DNA from: Pseudomonas sp. MWU13-2100
GTDB taxonomy: Bacteria > Pseudomonadota > Gammaproteobacteria > Pseudomonadales > Pseudomonadaceae
Assembly (NCBI RefSeq): GCF_023242365.1
Contig: NZ_JALLIX010000046.1
Span: forward strand, 1-53,332
DNA: 53,332 nucleotides
Direction: 5' to 3'
In this document: positions 41,766-50,345 of the stretch, one piece after another
Numbering within the stretch: the stretch's first letter is position 1
Layout: every line of letters begins with the position of its first letter
Translations under genes and position numbers: made by a program
Notes under the pieces: generated by a model
Told to the model about the DNA's origin: nothing
Seen by the model: only the letters and a program-made list of their open reading frames with translations
Databases searched by the model: none

Positions 41766-42371
41766 CAAACTTCAAGTAAAAAAAATGTCAGCATCCACAC
41801 GCCACGGCTGGAGCGCGGCAAGCAGCGCGTGGCCGAGTTGATGGCGGCCGCCGCCCGGGTCTTTGCCGAACACGGTTATGACGCGGCGACCATGACCGAA
41901 GTGGCCGCCCTGGCCCAGGCGTCGATTGGTTCGCTGTACCAATACTTTCCCACCAAGGCACTGCTGGCCCAGGCCCTGCACGGCGCGCAGCTGGAGGTGC
42001 TGCGGGGTCGCCTGGAAAGCCTGGCGCAGCAGGCGTCCGGCCTGAGCCCGCGTCAGCTGGCCGAGCGGATACTGGAGGAGTTGTCATTCTTCCTGGAGGA
42101 AAATCCGGCGTTCATCGCCTTGGCCGAACGGCGCGATATCGACAAGAAAACCAAGGCCGCGACGCGCTCGGGCCTGCTGTCGCTGCTAACCGGGCTGCTG
42201 GCCCAGGCGCAACCGCCGCTGCCGGCCGAGCGCCATGCACTGACGGCGGTGATGCTGCTGGAGCTGATGAAAATCGCCGTATCGCTCAAAGCCCACGAGT
42301 CCGCCGAAATCGCCGAGGGCGTCGTCCGGACATTCAAGAGCCTGCTGGGCCAGCATCTGGACTCGCTGTAG
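41757..42371 (+). CDS. TetR-family transcriptional regulator
   Basis: A 204-residue TetR repressor. The DNA-binding part spans AELMAAAARVFAEHGYDAATMTEVAALAQASIGSLYQYF, with the signature IGSLYQYFPTKALL. The N-terminus is basic. The ATG at 41757 is chosen because AGGA at 41745-41748 is well spaced; an ATG at 41751 is too close. It is divergent from the isochorismatase-family gene and probably represses it through the operators at 41727-41765. The gene ends at a strong hairpin. Confidence 0.87.
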   Translation: MPSQTSSKKNVSIHTPRLERGKQRVAELMAAAARVFAEHGYDAATMTEVAALAQASIGSLYQYFPTKALLAQALHGAQLEVLRGRLESLAQQASGLSPRQLAERILEELSFFLEENPAFIALAERRDIDKKTKAATRSGLLSLLTGLLAQAQPPLPAERHALTAVMLLELMKIAVSLKAHESAEIAEGVVRTFKSLLGQHLDSL

Positions 42372-42410
42372 GAACTGCCGAGACCGCCTGGGTCCACCTT
42401 CGGCAGTTCC
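42371..42410. terminator. Strong two-level hairpin between convergent genes
   Basis: GGAACTGCCGA pairs perfectly with TCGGCAGTTCC (11 bp), with an inner GACC/GGTC stem at 42382-42394. It begins at the tetR stop codon and lies before the convergent GST gene. Likely a bidirectional terminator. Confidence 0.7.
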
Positions 42411-42434
42411 ATTGAGTCCCCCTGCGCGTTCTTC

Positions 42435-43136
42435 TTATGCCGATGGAATGCTCAGGCCCCTGATCACCGCCGGGCGTGCCACGAACTGCGCCAGGGCGCG
42501 GAGCACATGAGGGAAATCCTTGATGCCCACCAGGTCGCCGGCTTCATAGAAACCGATCAGGTTGCGGATCCAAGGGAAGGTGGCGATGTCGGCGATGCCG
42601 TAGTCGTCACCCATGATCCAGCGGCGGCTTTCCAGACGCTGATCCAGCACCCCCAGCAGGCGCTTGCTCTCGGCGACGTAACGGTCGCGCGGGCGCTTGT
42701 CCTCGTAGTCCTTACCGGCGAATTTGTGGAAGAAACCGAGCTGGCCGAACATCGGCCCGATACCGCCCATCTGGAACATCACCCACTGGATGGTTTCATA
42801 ACGCCGGGCCAGGTCCTTGGACATGAAGCGCCCGGTTTTCTCGGCGAGGTAGATCAGGATCGCCCCGGACTCGAACAATGGCAGCGGCTGGCCGTCGGGA
42901 CCGTTGGGATCGATGATGGCCGGGATCTTGTTGTTGGGGTTCAACGCCATGAATTCCGGCGTCAGTTGGTCATTGGTGGCGAAACTGACCAGGTGCGTTT
43001 CATACGGCAGGCCCAGTTCTTCGAGCAGGATCGAGACCTTGACGCCGTTGGGCGTAGGCAACGAATAGAGCTGGAGACGGTCTGGATGTTGTGCAGGCCA
43101 TTTATGCGTGATGGTGAACTCGGAAAGATCAGTCAT
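42435..43136 (-). CDS. Glutathione S-transferase, Ure2p/YfcG-like
   Basis: A 233-residue GST. The thioredoxin-like N-terminal domain has LYSLPTPNGVKVSILLEELGLPY, where Asn near the TPNG motif is characteristic of the nu-class/Ure2p-like group with disulfide reductase activity. The glutathione-binding NKIPAIIDP and LFESGAILIYLA follow. The C-terminal helical domain has MGGIGPMFGQLGFF and YGIADIATFPWI. Cytoplasmic. It probably uses two glutathiones to reduce disulfides or peroxides. Confidence 0.9.
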   Translation of the reverse strand: MTDLSEFTITHKWPAQHPDRLQLYSLPTPNGVKVSILLEELGLPYETHLVSFATNDQLTPEFMALNPNNKIPAIIDPNGPDGQPLPLFESGAILIYLAEKTGRFMSKDLARRYETIQWVMFQMGGIGPMFGQLGFFHKFAGKDYEDKRPRDRYVAESKRLLGVLDQRLESRRWIMGDDYGIADIATFPWIRNLIGFYEAGDLVGIKDFPHVLRALAQFVARPAVIRGLSIPSA

Positions 43137-43295
43137 GGAAAGCTTCCAGCAAGCGGTAGGGAATGCGGCAACGGGTCAGGACCTTCCCCCCGTCAGGGCG
43201 CTGATTATAGGCACAGCCCATGGCCGTGCCTGTAGCGTCGGGCCTGACATTTTTTTGCGCCATAAGCCGTCAATCACTGAAACAGAGAGGGCATC

Positions 43296-43520
43296 ATGTA
43301 TCTGAAAATTCTCAGCCTGCCATTACTGGCAGCTGCGTTACTGACCTTGGCGGGCTGCTCCACGCCCACCGTGGTGACCTTGCAGAACGGTACCCAGTAC
43401 CTGACCAAGGACGCCCCTCAAACCCACTCAGCCGATGGTTTCTATGAGTTCAAGGATATTTCCGGCAAGCAGGTGCGAGTCAAGGCGTCCGATGTGGCGA
43501 CGGTCAAGCCGAAGGATTGA
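43296..43520 (+). CDS. YgdI/YgdR-like lipoprotein (DUF903)
   Basis: A 74-residue lipoprotein. The signal peptide ends in the lipobox LAGC, with the lipid-bearing Cys near residue 21. The mature domain is the small beta-barrel typical of YgdI/YgdR: VVTLQNGTQYLTKDAPQ and FYEFKDISGKQVRVKASDV. An envelope location is expected; function unknown. ACAGAGAGGGCATC precedes the ATG. Confidence 0.9.
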   Translation: MYLKILSLPLLAAALLTLAGCSTPTVVTLQNGTQYLTKDAPQTHSADGFYEFKDISGKQVRVKASDVATVKPKD

Positions 43521-43566
43521 CATTGAGGGCAGGGTTTGGTCGTAGACATCGGGTGGTCTTGAGGGC

Positions 43567-43761
43567 CTCTTCGCGGGCAAGCTCCGCTCCCACATTGGAT
43601 TTGCGTCGTGCACAAGATTCAGGTCCGACGCGGACATTGTGGGAGCGGAGCTTGCCCGCGAAGGGGCCGGCACGCTCCCACATTGGATCTCCATCGTGCA
43701 CAAGATTCAGGTCCGACGTAAACATTGTGGGAGCGGAGCTTGCCCGCGAAGGGGCCGGCAC
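43567..43761. repeat. REPIN followed by an 88-bp tandem duplication
   Basis: A REPIN of the GGGAGCGGAGCTTGCCCGC class starts at 43567. The segment 43586-43673 is repeated at 43674-43761 with a few changes (mainly near 43600 and 43632/43720). Each unit holds CGTGCACAAGATTCAGGTCC and one inverted REP. It lies between convergent genes. The near-identity of the units suggests recent duplication. Confidence 0.85.
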
Positions 43762-43782
43762 AGACGCCCCATTATCCAGACC

Positions 43783-46700
43783 TCAGCGAAAATCCCGGCT
43801 GCGCACGGTGATATCCGCCAGCATCGAGCCCAGGTCGCTCAGGCGCCCGGCAATCACATGCCGGACATCGCCTTCGGTTTCCAGGCGCCCGTCCACCTTC
43901 AACAACTGCGCGCCCACCAGAACCTGCCGTTGCCGCTCGGCCAAGTCGCGCCAAACCACCACGCTGACGTTGCCGAATTCGTCCTCCAGGGTGACAAAGG
44001 TCACCCCGCTGGCCGTGCCCGGCCGTTGGCGCCCGGTGACCAGGCCGACAATGCTCACCGGCCGCCCGTGCTCAACCGCCAACAGTTCCCGCGAGCTGCG
44101 ACAGCGTAAAGCCTTCAATTGCCCGCGCAACAACGCCAGCGGGTGCGGCCCCAAGGTCGTGCCAAGACTGGCGTAATCCGCTTGCAGATCCTCGCCGACA
44201 CTCGGCCGCGGCAAAGCCACCGGTGCCTCGGTTGCCCTCGACAGCCCGGCGAACAGCCCAAGCTGCGCCTCGACCCCGGCCACTTCCCAACGCGCCTGGT
44301 AGCGGTCGCCCGCCAAGCCCTGCAAGGCACCGGCATCGGCCAGCAGCTCCTGGGCCCGGGTATCGAGCCCTGCCCGCTCACCGAGGTCGGCGATATCCTC
44401 GAAGTCCCCGGCCTTGCGTGCCATTTCGATCCGTTGCGCATCCTCTTCGCGAAACCCACGAATCATCCGCAAGCCCAGGCGCAGCGCCGGTTGCGGACCA
44501 TCGGTCGGTTCCAGGCTGCAATCCCAAGCACTGGCCCGCACATCCACCGGGCGGATCTGCAAGTGGTGACGCCGGGCATCCTGAAGGATCTGGTCCGGGC
44601 TGTAGAAGCCCATCGGCCAGCTGTTGATCAGCGCACAGGCGAATGCCGCCGGCTCATGGCACTTCAGCCAGCAACTGGCGTAGGTCAGCAAGGCAAAGCT
44701 GGCAGCATGGGATTCGGGAAACCCGTAGCTGCCGAAGCCCTTGATCTGCTCGAAGATCTGCGCGGCGAACTCCGGTGCATAGCCGTTTTTCGCCATGCCT
44801 TCGGCCAGCCGCAGACGGTGCGGCTCAAGCCCACCGTGGCGCTTCCAGGCAGCCATGGAACGGCGCAACTGATCGGCCTCGCCCGGGGTGTAGTCCGCCG
44901 CCACCACGGCAATCTGCATGACCTGTTCCTGGAACAGCGGCACGCCGAGGGTGCGCTTGAGGACCTCTTCCAGTTCCGGCGATGGATAGGTCTCGGGCTC
45001 CTCCTTGTTCCTCCGGCGCAGATACGGATGCACCATGCCGCCCTGGATCGGCCCCGGCCGGACAATCGCCACCTCGATCACCAGGTCGTAGAAATTTTTC
45101 GGTTTGAGCCGTGGCAACATCGACATCTGCGCCCGCGACTCGATCTGGAACACGCCGATGGTGTCGGCCCGGCCGATCATCGCGTAGGTCGGCTCATCGT
45201 CCGGTGGCAAGCTCGCCAGGGTCCAGCGCGGCCCGCCGCGATACTGCTGCACCAGGTCGAAACAGCGCCGTAGCGCGCTGAGCATGCCCAGGGCCAGGAC
45301 ATCGACCTTGAGCAAGCCGACCTTGTCCAGGTCGTCCTTGTCCCACTGGATGATGGTGCGCTCGGCCATGGCCGCGTTCTCCACCGGGACCAGGGTGTCC
45401 AGCGGCTGCTCGGAAATCACGAATCCGCCCGGATGCTGGGACAGGTGCCGGGGAAAACCGATCAGTTGCCGGGTCAGGCCGAGTACTCGCCGCAATACCG
45501 GGCTGTCGGGATCGAAGCCGCTTTCGCGCAAGCGTTCCGGCGCCGGCGGCTCATCGCTCCAGTGGCCACAGGCGTCGGCCAGGGCATTGATCTGATCCGG
45601 CGGCAGGCCCAACGCCTTGGCCACATCCCGTACCGCCCCCGCGCCATGGTAGGTGCTGACTACCGCCGTCAAGGCCGCCCGGTTCCGGCCATAACGCCGG
45701 AACACGTATTGCAACACCTCTTCGCGACGATCGTGCTCGAAGTCGACATCGATATCCGGCGGCTCGTTGCGCTCGCGGGAGAGGAAGCGCTCGAACAGCA
45801 TATTGGTGCGATCCGGGTTCAGCTCAGTGACCCCCAGGGCATAACACACCACCGAGTTCGCCGCTGAACCACGCCCCTGGCAGAGAATGCCCTGCTTGCG
45901 GGCGAAGTCGACGATATCCTGCACCGTCAGGAAATAACTGTCGTATTCCAGCTCGGCGATCAATGCCAGCTCTTTTTCGATAAGGTCCCGGACCCGAAGG
46001 CTGATCCCTTCGGGCCATCTCCGGCGAACGCCCTCTTCTGTCAGGTGACGCAGCCAGGACGTCGGGGTCTGCCCTTGCGGCACCAGTTCACGGGGATACT
46101 GGTAGCGCAGTTGACCGAGATCGAAGCTACAACGCCGGGCAATGACCTGGGTTTCGGCGAGCAAGGCCGCCGGATAGATCCCGCGCAAGGCCTCGAGACT
46201 GCGCAGATGCCGCTCGCCATTGGCATGCAACTGTTGCCCGGCATCGGCCACCCGGGTGTGCAGGCGTATGGCGGTGAGGGTGTCTTGCAGGGCACGGCGC
46301 GCCCGCACATGCATGTGCACATCGCCGCTGGCCACGGCGGGAATCGCCAGTTCGCCGGCCAGGGCCAGCAAGCGCGCCAAACGCCGCTCATCGTCCTGGC
46401 CGCAATGCAGTTCCACGGCCAGCCACAGGCGTTCGGGAAAACGCTCGCGCAACCAGCGGCCCTCGGCGTCGCTAATGACCTGTCCAGGTAGCCACAGCGC
46501 CAGCAACCCCGGCAGCGCCTGTGCAAAGTCCGTCCGCAACACTTGATAACGGCCCTTTTCCGCACGCCGCCGGGCCTGGGTGATCAGTCGGCAAAGACTC
46601 TGGTAGCCCGCCAGGTTTTCTACCAGCAACACTATCCGCGGTCCATTCTCAACCTGCATTTCACTGCCGATGATCAATGGCAGGCCGCTCTCCTGCCCGG

Positions 46701-46863
46701 CCTGCCAGGCTCGGACAATCCCCGCCAGGGTACATTCGTCAGTGATCGCCAGGGCTTGATAGCCCTGCTCCCTGGCCCGTTCGAACAACTCCCGGGCGCT
46801 GGAAGCCCCGCGTTGGAAACTGAAATTCGACAGGCAATGCAACTCGGCATAGTCGACGCTCAT
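43783..46863 (-). CDS. dnaE2: Error-prone DNA polymerase (DnaE2/ImuC)
   Basis: A 1026-residue C-family polymerase used in SOS mutagenesis. The PHP domain opens with YAELHCLSNFSFQRGASSARE. The palm carries catalytic acids in PPDIDVDFEHDRREE, preceded by GRGSAANSVVCYALG. The helix-hairpin-helix and OB regions follow, ending with TFVTLEDEFGNVSVVVW. The C-terminus lacks the clamp and tau binding extension of replicative DnaE. The start MSVDYAELHC was chosen; the frame extends far upstream in the imuB region. It overlaps imuB by four bases, ending the lexA2-imuA-imuB-dnaE2 operon. Confidence 0.95.
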   Translation of the reverse strand: MSVDYAELHCLSNFSFQRGASSARELFERAREQGYQALAITDECTLAGIVRAWQAGQESGLPLIIGSEMQVENGPRIVLLVENLAGYQSLCRLITQARRRAEKGRYQVLRTDFAQALPGLLALWLPGQVISDAEGRWLRERFPERLWLAVELHCGQDDERRLARLLALAGELAIPAVASGDVHMHVRARRALQDTLTAIRLHTRVADAGQQLHANGERHLRSLEALRGIYPAALLAETQVIARRCSFDLGQLRYQYPRELVPQGQTPTSWLRHLTEEGVRRRWPEGISLRVRDLIEKELALIAELEYDSYFLTVQDIVDFARKQGILCQGRGSAANSVVCYALGVTELNPDRTNMLFERFLSRERNEPPDIDVDFEHDRREEVLQYVFRRYGRNRAALTAVVSTYHGAGAVRDVAKALGLPPDQINALADACGHWSDEPPAPERLRESGFDPDSPVLRRVLGLTRQLIGFPRHLSQHPGGFVISEQPLDTLVPVENAAMAERTIIQWDKDDLDKVGLLKVDVLALGMLSALRRCFDLVQQYRGGPRWTLASLPPDDEPTYAMIGRADTIGVFQIESRAQMSMLPRLKPKNFYDLVIEVAIVRPGPIQGGMVHPYLRRRNKEEPETYPSPELEEVLKRTLGVPLFQEQVMQIAVVAADYTPGEADQLRRSMAAWKRHGGLEPHRLRLAEGMAKNGYAPEFAAQIFEQIKGFGSYGFPESHAASFALLTYASCWLKCHEPAAFACALINSWPMGFYSPDQILQDARRHHLQIRPVDVRASAWDCSLEPTDGPQPALRLGLRMIRGFREEDAQRIEMARKAGDFEDIADLGERAGLDTRAQELLADAGALQGLAGDRYQARWEVAGVEAQLGLFAGLSRATEAPVALPRPSVGEDLQADYASLGTTLGPHPLALLRGQLKALRCRSSRELLAVEHGRPVSIVGLVTGRQRPGTASGVTFVTLEDEFGNVSVVVWRDLAERQRQVLVGAQLLKVDGRLETEGDVRHVIAGRLSDLGSMLADITVRSRDFR

Positions 46864-48278
46864 GCGAACCAGCCCTGCAGCAGCAAGGGGCCGCTTTCTC
46901 CCACTGTGCGATAGGCCCAGGCATGACGGCCGGCGCGGGTCTCGATCAGGTAATAGTCGCGGCGCACATCCGCGCCGTCCCACCAGCCCGACTCGATCCG
47001 CTCCGGCCCCAGCAGGACCCGCGCCGCCTGCTCGGGCAGTGGCAACGGCGCCTTGAGCAGCCAACCGGGCCGCAACGGGCCGGCGGCAGCCAGCGGCTCG
47101 GCTGTCTTTGCCGGGAGCGGCTGCCAGGCGCATTCGGGGCGGTGATCGGCCTGGAAACGCAGCCCCTGCACCGCGTCATCCCCCAACCGGGCACGCAGGC
47201 GTTCGCGCAGTTGCTCCCAGGGCAAGGACTGTTGCGGGCGCTCCTCGAAGAGTTCGCGGTGCTGCGGGACAAAGGCCGGCAGGTCCTCGGCCTCCAGGCG
47301 AAAACCACGCACCGCCGACTCGACCTGGACCTGCTCCAGCCGCCCGCGGGCCAGTTCGAAGAGCATCGAAGGATCGCGCTCGGCACTCAGCAGGCCGACC
47401 TTGATCCGTGTGTCCGCGCCCCCGGCATGTTCGAGGATCAGCTCGAAACGCTGCACACCGCTGTCGCGCCCGCAGAGAAACGCCGCCAGGTCCCCGGTCA
47501 GGCGGCGCAAGGGAAACAGCAAGGCCTGGTTCGAGGTCACGTCGAAATTCAGCTCGATCCGCGCCGCGAAGCGATCCGGCGGCAGATAGAACGCCAGGGC
47601 CAGCGGCCGCTCACCGAGCAAGCTGTCGAGGTGCTTGAGCAATGACGCCTCGAAGCGCCGCGCCAGACTATGCCGGGGCAAGGCCAGCACTTGCTCCAGG
47701 GTTCGCAGGCCCATGCGCGACAACGCCGTGGCCACCTCATTTTCCAAACCGACCCGGTCGATCGGCATCTGCCCCAAGGCCTGTCGCAAGGACCCGTTGT
47801 CCGCCAGGGCCAGGCCGTCGTAGGCATTGGCCAGGACCCGGGCCGCCGCCGGGTTGGGCGCAGCGACAATCCGGTGACGAAAGCCCAGGCCGGTCAGTTC
47901 TTCGCGCAAACGCGCCTCCAACTGCGGCCAGGGCCCGAACAGGCCCAGGCTGGATTCGATCTCGAACAGTAAAGCCCGCGGATAACGCAGGCTGACCTGG
48001 GAGCTGAAGCGGTAGGCCCAGGCGGCGAGAAACTGTTGCCACTGCTCGATTTCGACGGGATCGTATTCGGCACTGGCAAAGGCCTTGGTCAAGGCATGGG
48101 CGGCGGTCAGCGATTGCCCGGGACGCAGGCCCAAGGCCCGGGCCGACGCGTTCACCGCCTGCACCACGCGGCGTTGCGGCGAGCCCGTCAGCAGCGCCAG
48201 CGGCGCTTCAGGCTCAGGGGTTCGCCGCAGCACTCCGTCCAAGGCCAATTGCGGAAAAACAATGCAGACCCAACGCAT
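46860..48278 (-). CDS. imuB: ImuB, Y-family polymerase-like protein
   Basis: A 472-residue Y-family protein starting MRWVCIVFPQLALDGVLRR. ImuB normally lacks the catalytic acids of active Y polymerases and acts as a hub that links DnaE2 to the beta clamp. Features include FEIESSLGLFG, the helix-hairpin-helix region LRTLEQVLALPRHSLARRF and a little-finger-like domain. An in-frame upstream extension is rejected because it overlaps imuA. In the SOS cassette between imuA and dnaE2. Confidence 0.92.
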   Translation of the reverse strand: MRWVCIVFPQLALDGVLRRTPEPEAPLALLTGSPQRRVVQAVNASARALGLRPGQSLTAAHALTKAFASAEYDPVEIEQWQQFLAAWAYRFSSQVSLRYPRALLFEIESSLGLFGPWPQLEARLREELTGLGFRHRIVAAPNPAAARVLANAYDGLALADNGSLRQALGQMPIDRVGLENEVATALSRMGLRTLEQVLALPRHSLARRFEASLLKHLDSLLGERPLALAFYLPPDRFAARIELNFDVTSNQALLFPLRRLTGDLAAFLCGRDSGVQRFELILEHAGGADTRIKVGLLSAERDPSMLFELARGRLEQVQVESAVRGFRLEAEDLPAFVPQHRELFEERPQQSLPWEQLRERLRARLGDDAVQGLRFQADHRPECAWQPLPAKTAEPLAAAGPLRPGWLLKAPLPLPEQAARVLLGPERIESGWWDGADVRRDYYLIETRAGRHAWAYRTVGESGPLLLQGWFA

Positions 48279-48285
48279 ACCCGCC

Positions 48286-48918
48286 TCAATGCCCGGTGCT
48301 GAAGGCAATCGGTGCCGAGTGGGCCAACCCGCCCCGGCACTTGAGCACCCGCAACTGCGCGGGGCGACCCTCGACGGCAATCCGCAGGGCCGCCGGCGAG
48401 GGGTTGATCGCCTCCGCCAGCGAGCGGTAGGCGAAGGCCAGGGTCTGACCGGTTTCCGCCGCTACCTGCAAGCGCCGCAAGGCCCGGTCATCGGCCTGTT
48501 GCGGCCAGCACAACACCGCGCCGCAACTGCCGGAACGCAGACACTGTTCGGCCGCCCACAAGGCATCCCGCGGTGCCGCCTGGATCACCGCCAACTGCCG
48601 CAGGTCCACCCCCGCGCTCAACCACGCCTGGGGATAGGGCACATGGGGGGGCGCCACCAGGACAATCCGCTCGCCCCGGGCCGATAACCGCGCCAGGGTC
48701 GGCCAGACCAGTTGCAACTCGCCGACACCCTCCCCGGCAATCAGGATTTCCGTCAGTGCTGCCGATGGCCAGCCCCCTCCGGGCAAGGCCGCGTCGAGGG
48801 CTCCATGGCCGCTGGGCTGACGATCGGACGGCGGTTCGGCCAGCGGCGCGACCGCCCGGCCTTTCCATACCCGGCGCTCGTCGAGCAGTGTATCCAGGGC
48901 CACCATCGCGCCCCTCAT
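48286..48918 (-). CDS. imuA: ImuA, RecA/SulA-like cassette protein
   Basis: A 210-residue protein with a degenerate RecA/SulA-like fold. Landmarks are LDAALPGGGWPSAALTEIL, ERIVLVAPPHVPYPQAW and ALWAAEQCLRSGSCGAVLCW. ImuA is required for mutagenic translesion synthesis together with ImuB and DnaE2; its action on RecA has been proposed. It overlaps lexA2 by four bases (ATGA). An internal ATG at 48906 (MVALDTLL) is an alternative start. Confidence 0.9.
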   Translation of the reverse strand: MRGAMVALDTLLDERRVWKGRAVAPLAEPPSDRQPSGHGALDAALPGGGWPSAALTEILIAGEGVGELQLVWPTLARLSARGERIVLVAPPHVPYPQAWLSAGVDLRQLAVIQAAPRDALWAAEQCLRSGSCGAVLCWPQQADDRALRRLQVAAETGQTLAFAYRSLAEAINPSPAALRIAVEGRPAQLRVLKCRGGLAHSAPIAFSTGH

Positions 48919-49535
48919 GCCGGCCGTACCAGACCGCAGAACACGCCTTCGATGGTCAGTTCCTGATGCTCGGGATCGACAACGATAGGTTCATAGGCCG
49001 GGTTGCGCGGCAGCAGGCGGATGCCCGTGGCCGTATGCTCGAAACGCTTGATGGTGACCTCGCCCTCCAGCCGGGCCACGACGATCTGGCCGTTGCGCAC
49101 CTCCCCCGTGCGGCGCACCGCCACCAGGTCACCGTCGAGAATGCCATCGCCGATCATCGAGTCGCCCTGCACCTGCAGCAGGTAATCCGGTGCACGGGAA
49201 AACAGTGCGGGATCGAGCAGCAAGCGGCGATGCTCCTGGGCATCGACATCGATCGGCCGGCCGGCCGCGACCCGGCCCAGCAGCGGGATATCCAGCAACG
49301 CGGCCCGCGGCGCCTGGTCGAGCAGGCGGATGCCCCGCGCCTGATGGGCATTGACCTCGATAAAACCGCCCTCGGCCAGGGCCACCACGTGCTTGCGCGC
49401 CACGCTGCGGGAGGCGAAACCAAAGGCCTCGGCGATCTCGGCAAGGCTCGGAGGCTGACCGTTACGCACGATGCGCTCGCGGATAAAGGTCAGGATGGCG
49501 GAACGGCGGGGGCTTAAAGTCGTCATGGAGTACAT
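48915..49535 (-). CDS. lexA2: LexA2 repressor of the imuABC cassette
   Basis: A 206-residue LexA. The winged helix is RSAILTFIRERIVRNGQPPSLAEIAEAFGF with SRSVARKHVVALAEGGFI. The Ala-Gly cleavage site is GRVAAGRP. The Ser of the Ser-Lys dyad is in GDSMIGDGI and the Lys in GEVTIKRF. Two Met codons are possible; CAGGAG is five bases before the ATG at 49533-49535 and too far from the one at 49526, so the longer form is chosen. A perfect LexA-type palindrome covers this start, so it represses its own operon and is lifted by RecA-induced self-cleavage. Confidence 0.93.
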   Translation of the reverse strand: MYSMTTLSPRRSAILTFIRERIVRNGQPPSLAEIAEAFGFASRSVARKHVVALAEGGFIEVNAHQARGIRLLDQAPRAALLDIPLLGRVAAGRPIDVDAQEHRRLLLDPALFSRAPDYLLQVQGDSMIGDGILDGDLVAVRRTGEVRNGQIVVARLEGEVTIKRFEHTATGIRLLPRNPAYEPIVVDPEHQELTIEGVFCGLVRPA

Positions 49536-49544
49536 TTGTACTCC
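49527..49544. promoter_or_regulatory. LexA-type SOS operator
   Basis: GGAGTAC-ATTT-GTACTCC is a perfect 7-bp inverted repeat with 4-bp centre. It overlaps the ribosome site and start of lexA2. The AGTAC/GTACT half-site is the type bound by LexA2 proteins, distinct from the classic CTGT-N8-ACAG box. Confidence 0.85.
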
Positions 49545-49883
49545 TGTGGGATTTTCCTGACAAGAGCCGTCAGTCGAGACACGGGCCTGTGCGCCATGGT
49601 CCGGTAACGGCGAATGGCCAGGCCAGAACAACAGAATGGATATCCGCCTTCAGTGCATGAATATGACTACAGAACCATCCTACTTATAAAACATTGAAAA
49701 CTCTTTCAATAAAGCCCCTCCATATCAGGCGCATACTCGACTTTTTAAAACTTCCGTAAAATCAATAATTCCACATTGAAAAACACAAGCTTCTTGCTAT
49801 ATTCACTCGAGCACTTCCCCCCTTGAAAACAGCCCTTGGACTGCTTCGCTTATAAAAGTTTCAACCGTTATCCGGAGACCACC
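49536..49883. other. Spacer between lexA2 and the Os1348-like gene
   Basis: This divergent spacer is AT-rich from 49670 to 49800. It carries the LexA box at its left end and the promoter at 49776-49803. Nothing else was recognised. Confidence 0.5.
49776..49803 (+). promoter_or_regulatory. Sigma-70-type promoter for the leader-peptide gene
   Basis: TTGAAA (49776-49781) and TATATT (49798-49803), spacer 16 bp, about 80 bp before the ATG at 49884. Confidence 0.6.
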
Positions 49884-50141
49884 ATGCCCCATTCCAATAC
49901 CCACCACCCGGAACGTCTCGCTGTCCTTCTGGGGCTCGCGATAAGGGACGAGTCATTCGCCACCGAGTTGCAGACGAATCCAACCAGTACCGCCAAGGAC
50001 CTGGGCATGACCCTGCGTATCGACGAGGTAGTGGCGCTCAAGGGCCTGGACCTTGCCCACCTGACCACGGCCGCGAAAGCCCTGCGCCGCCCGCTCGCGG
50101 CCCATGCTGGCTTCGATCAGCAACAGGTTCGAACGGATTGA
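49884..50141 (+). CDS. Os1348/NHLP-like putative peptide precursor
   Basis: An 85-residue protein. The middle, ERLAVLLGLAIRDESFATEL then NPTSTAKDLGMTLRIDEVVALKGLD, has the layout of NHLP-clan leader domains of the Os1348 type (derived from a nitrile-hydratase-like or Nif11-like helix bundle). The tail is short (TTAAKALRRPLAAHAGFDQQQVRTD) and lacks Cys, so no lanthionine or thiazole core is visible; Asp, His and Gln are present. ATCCGGAGACCACC gives the start. The following gene encodes an HExxH peptide-modification candidate, suggesting precursor and enzyme. Confidence 0.65.
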   Translation: MPHSNTHHPERLAVLLGLAIRDESFATELQTNPTSTAKDLGMTLRIDEVVALKGLDLAHLTTAAKALRRPLAAHAGFDQQQVRTD

Positions 50142-50345
50142 ATCGCGACGGGTGTCCGTGATCCATCACAGGGATGTCCATCACGAAGTTCTTGTTACAT
50201 CCCATTGAATTAACGCCTGACAAACAGTTATTGAGTTTCACTGTCAACCGAACACTGCCAACTCTTTAAATCCCGGCCTTTCTCTTTCTTGAAAGAGGGT
50301 TATCGCGCGCTCGTCATTCATCGAGTTACCTCCGAGGACAACGAC

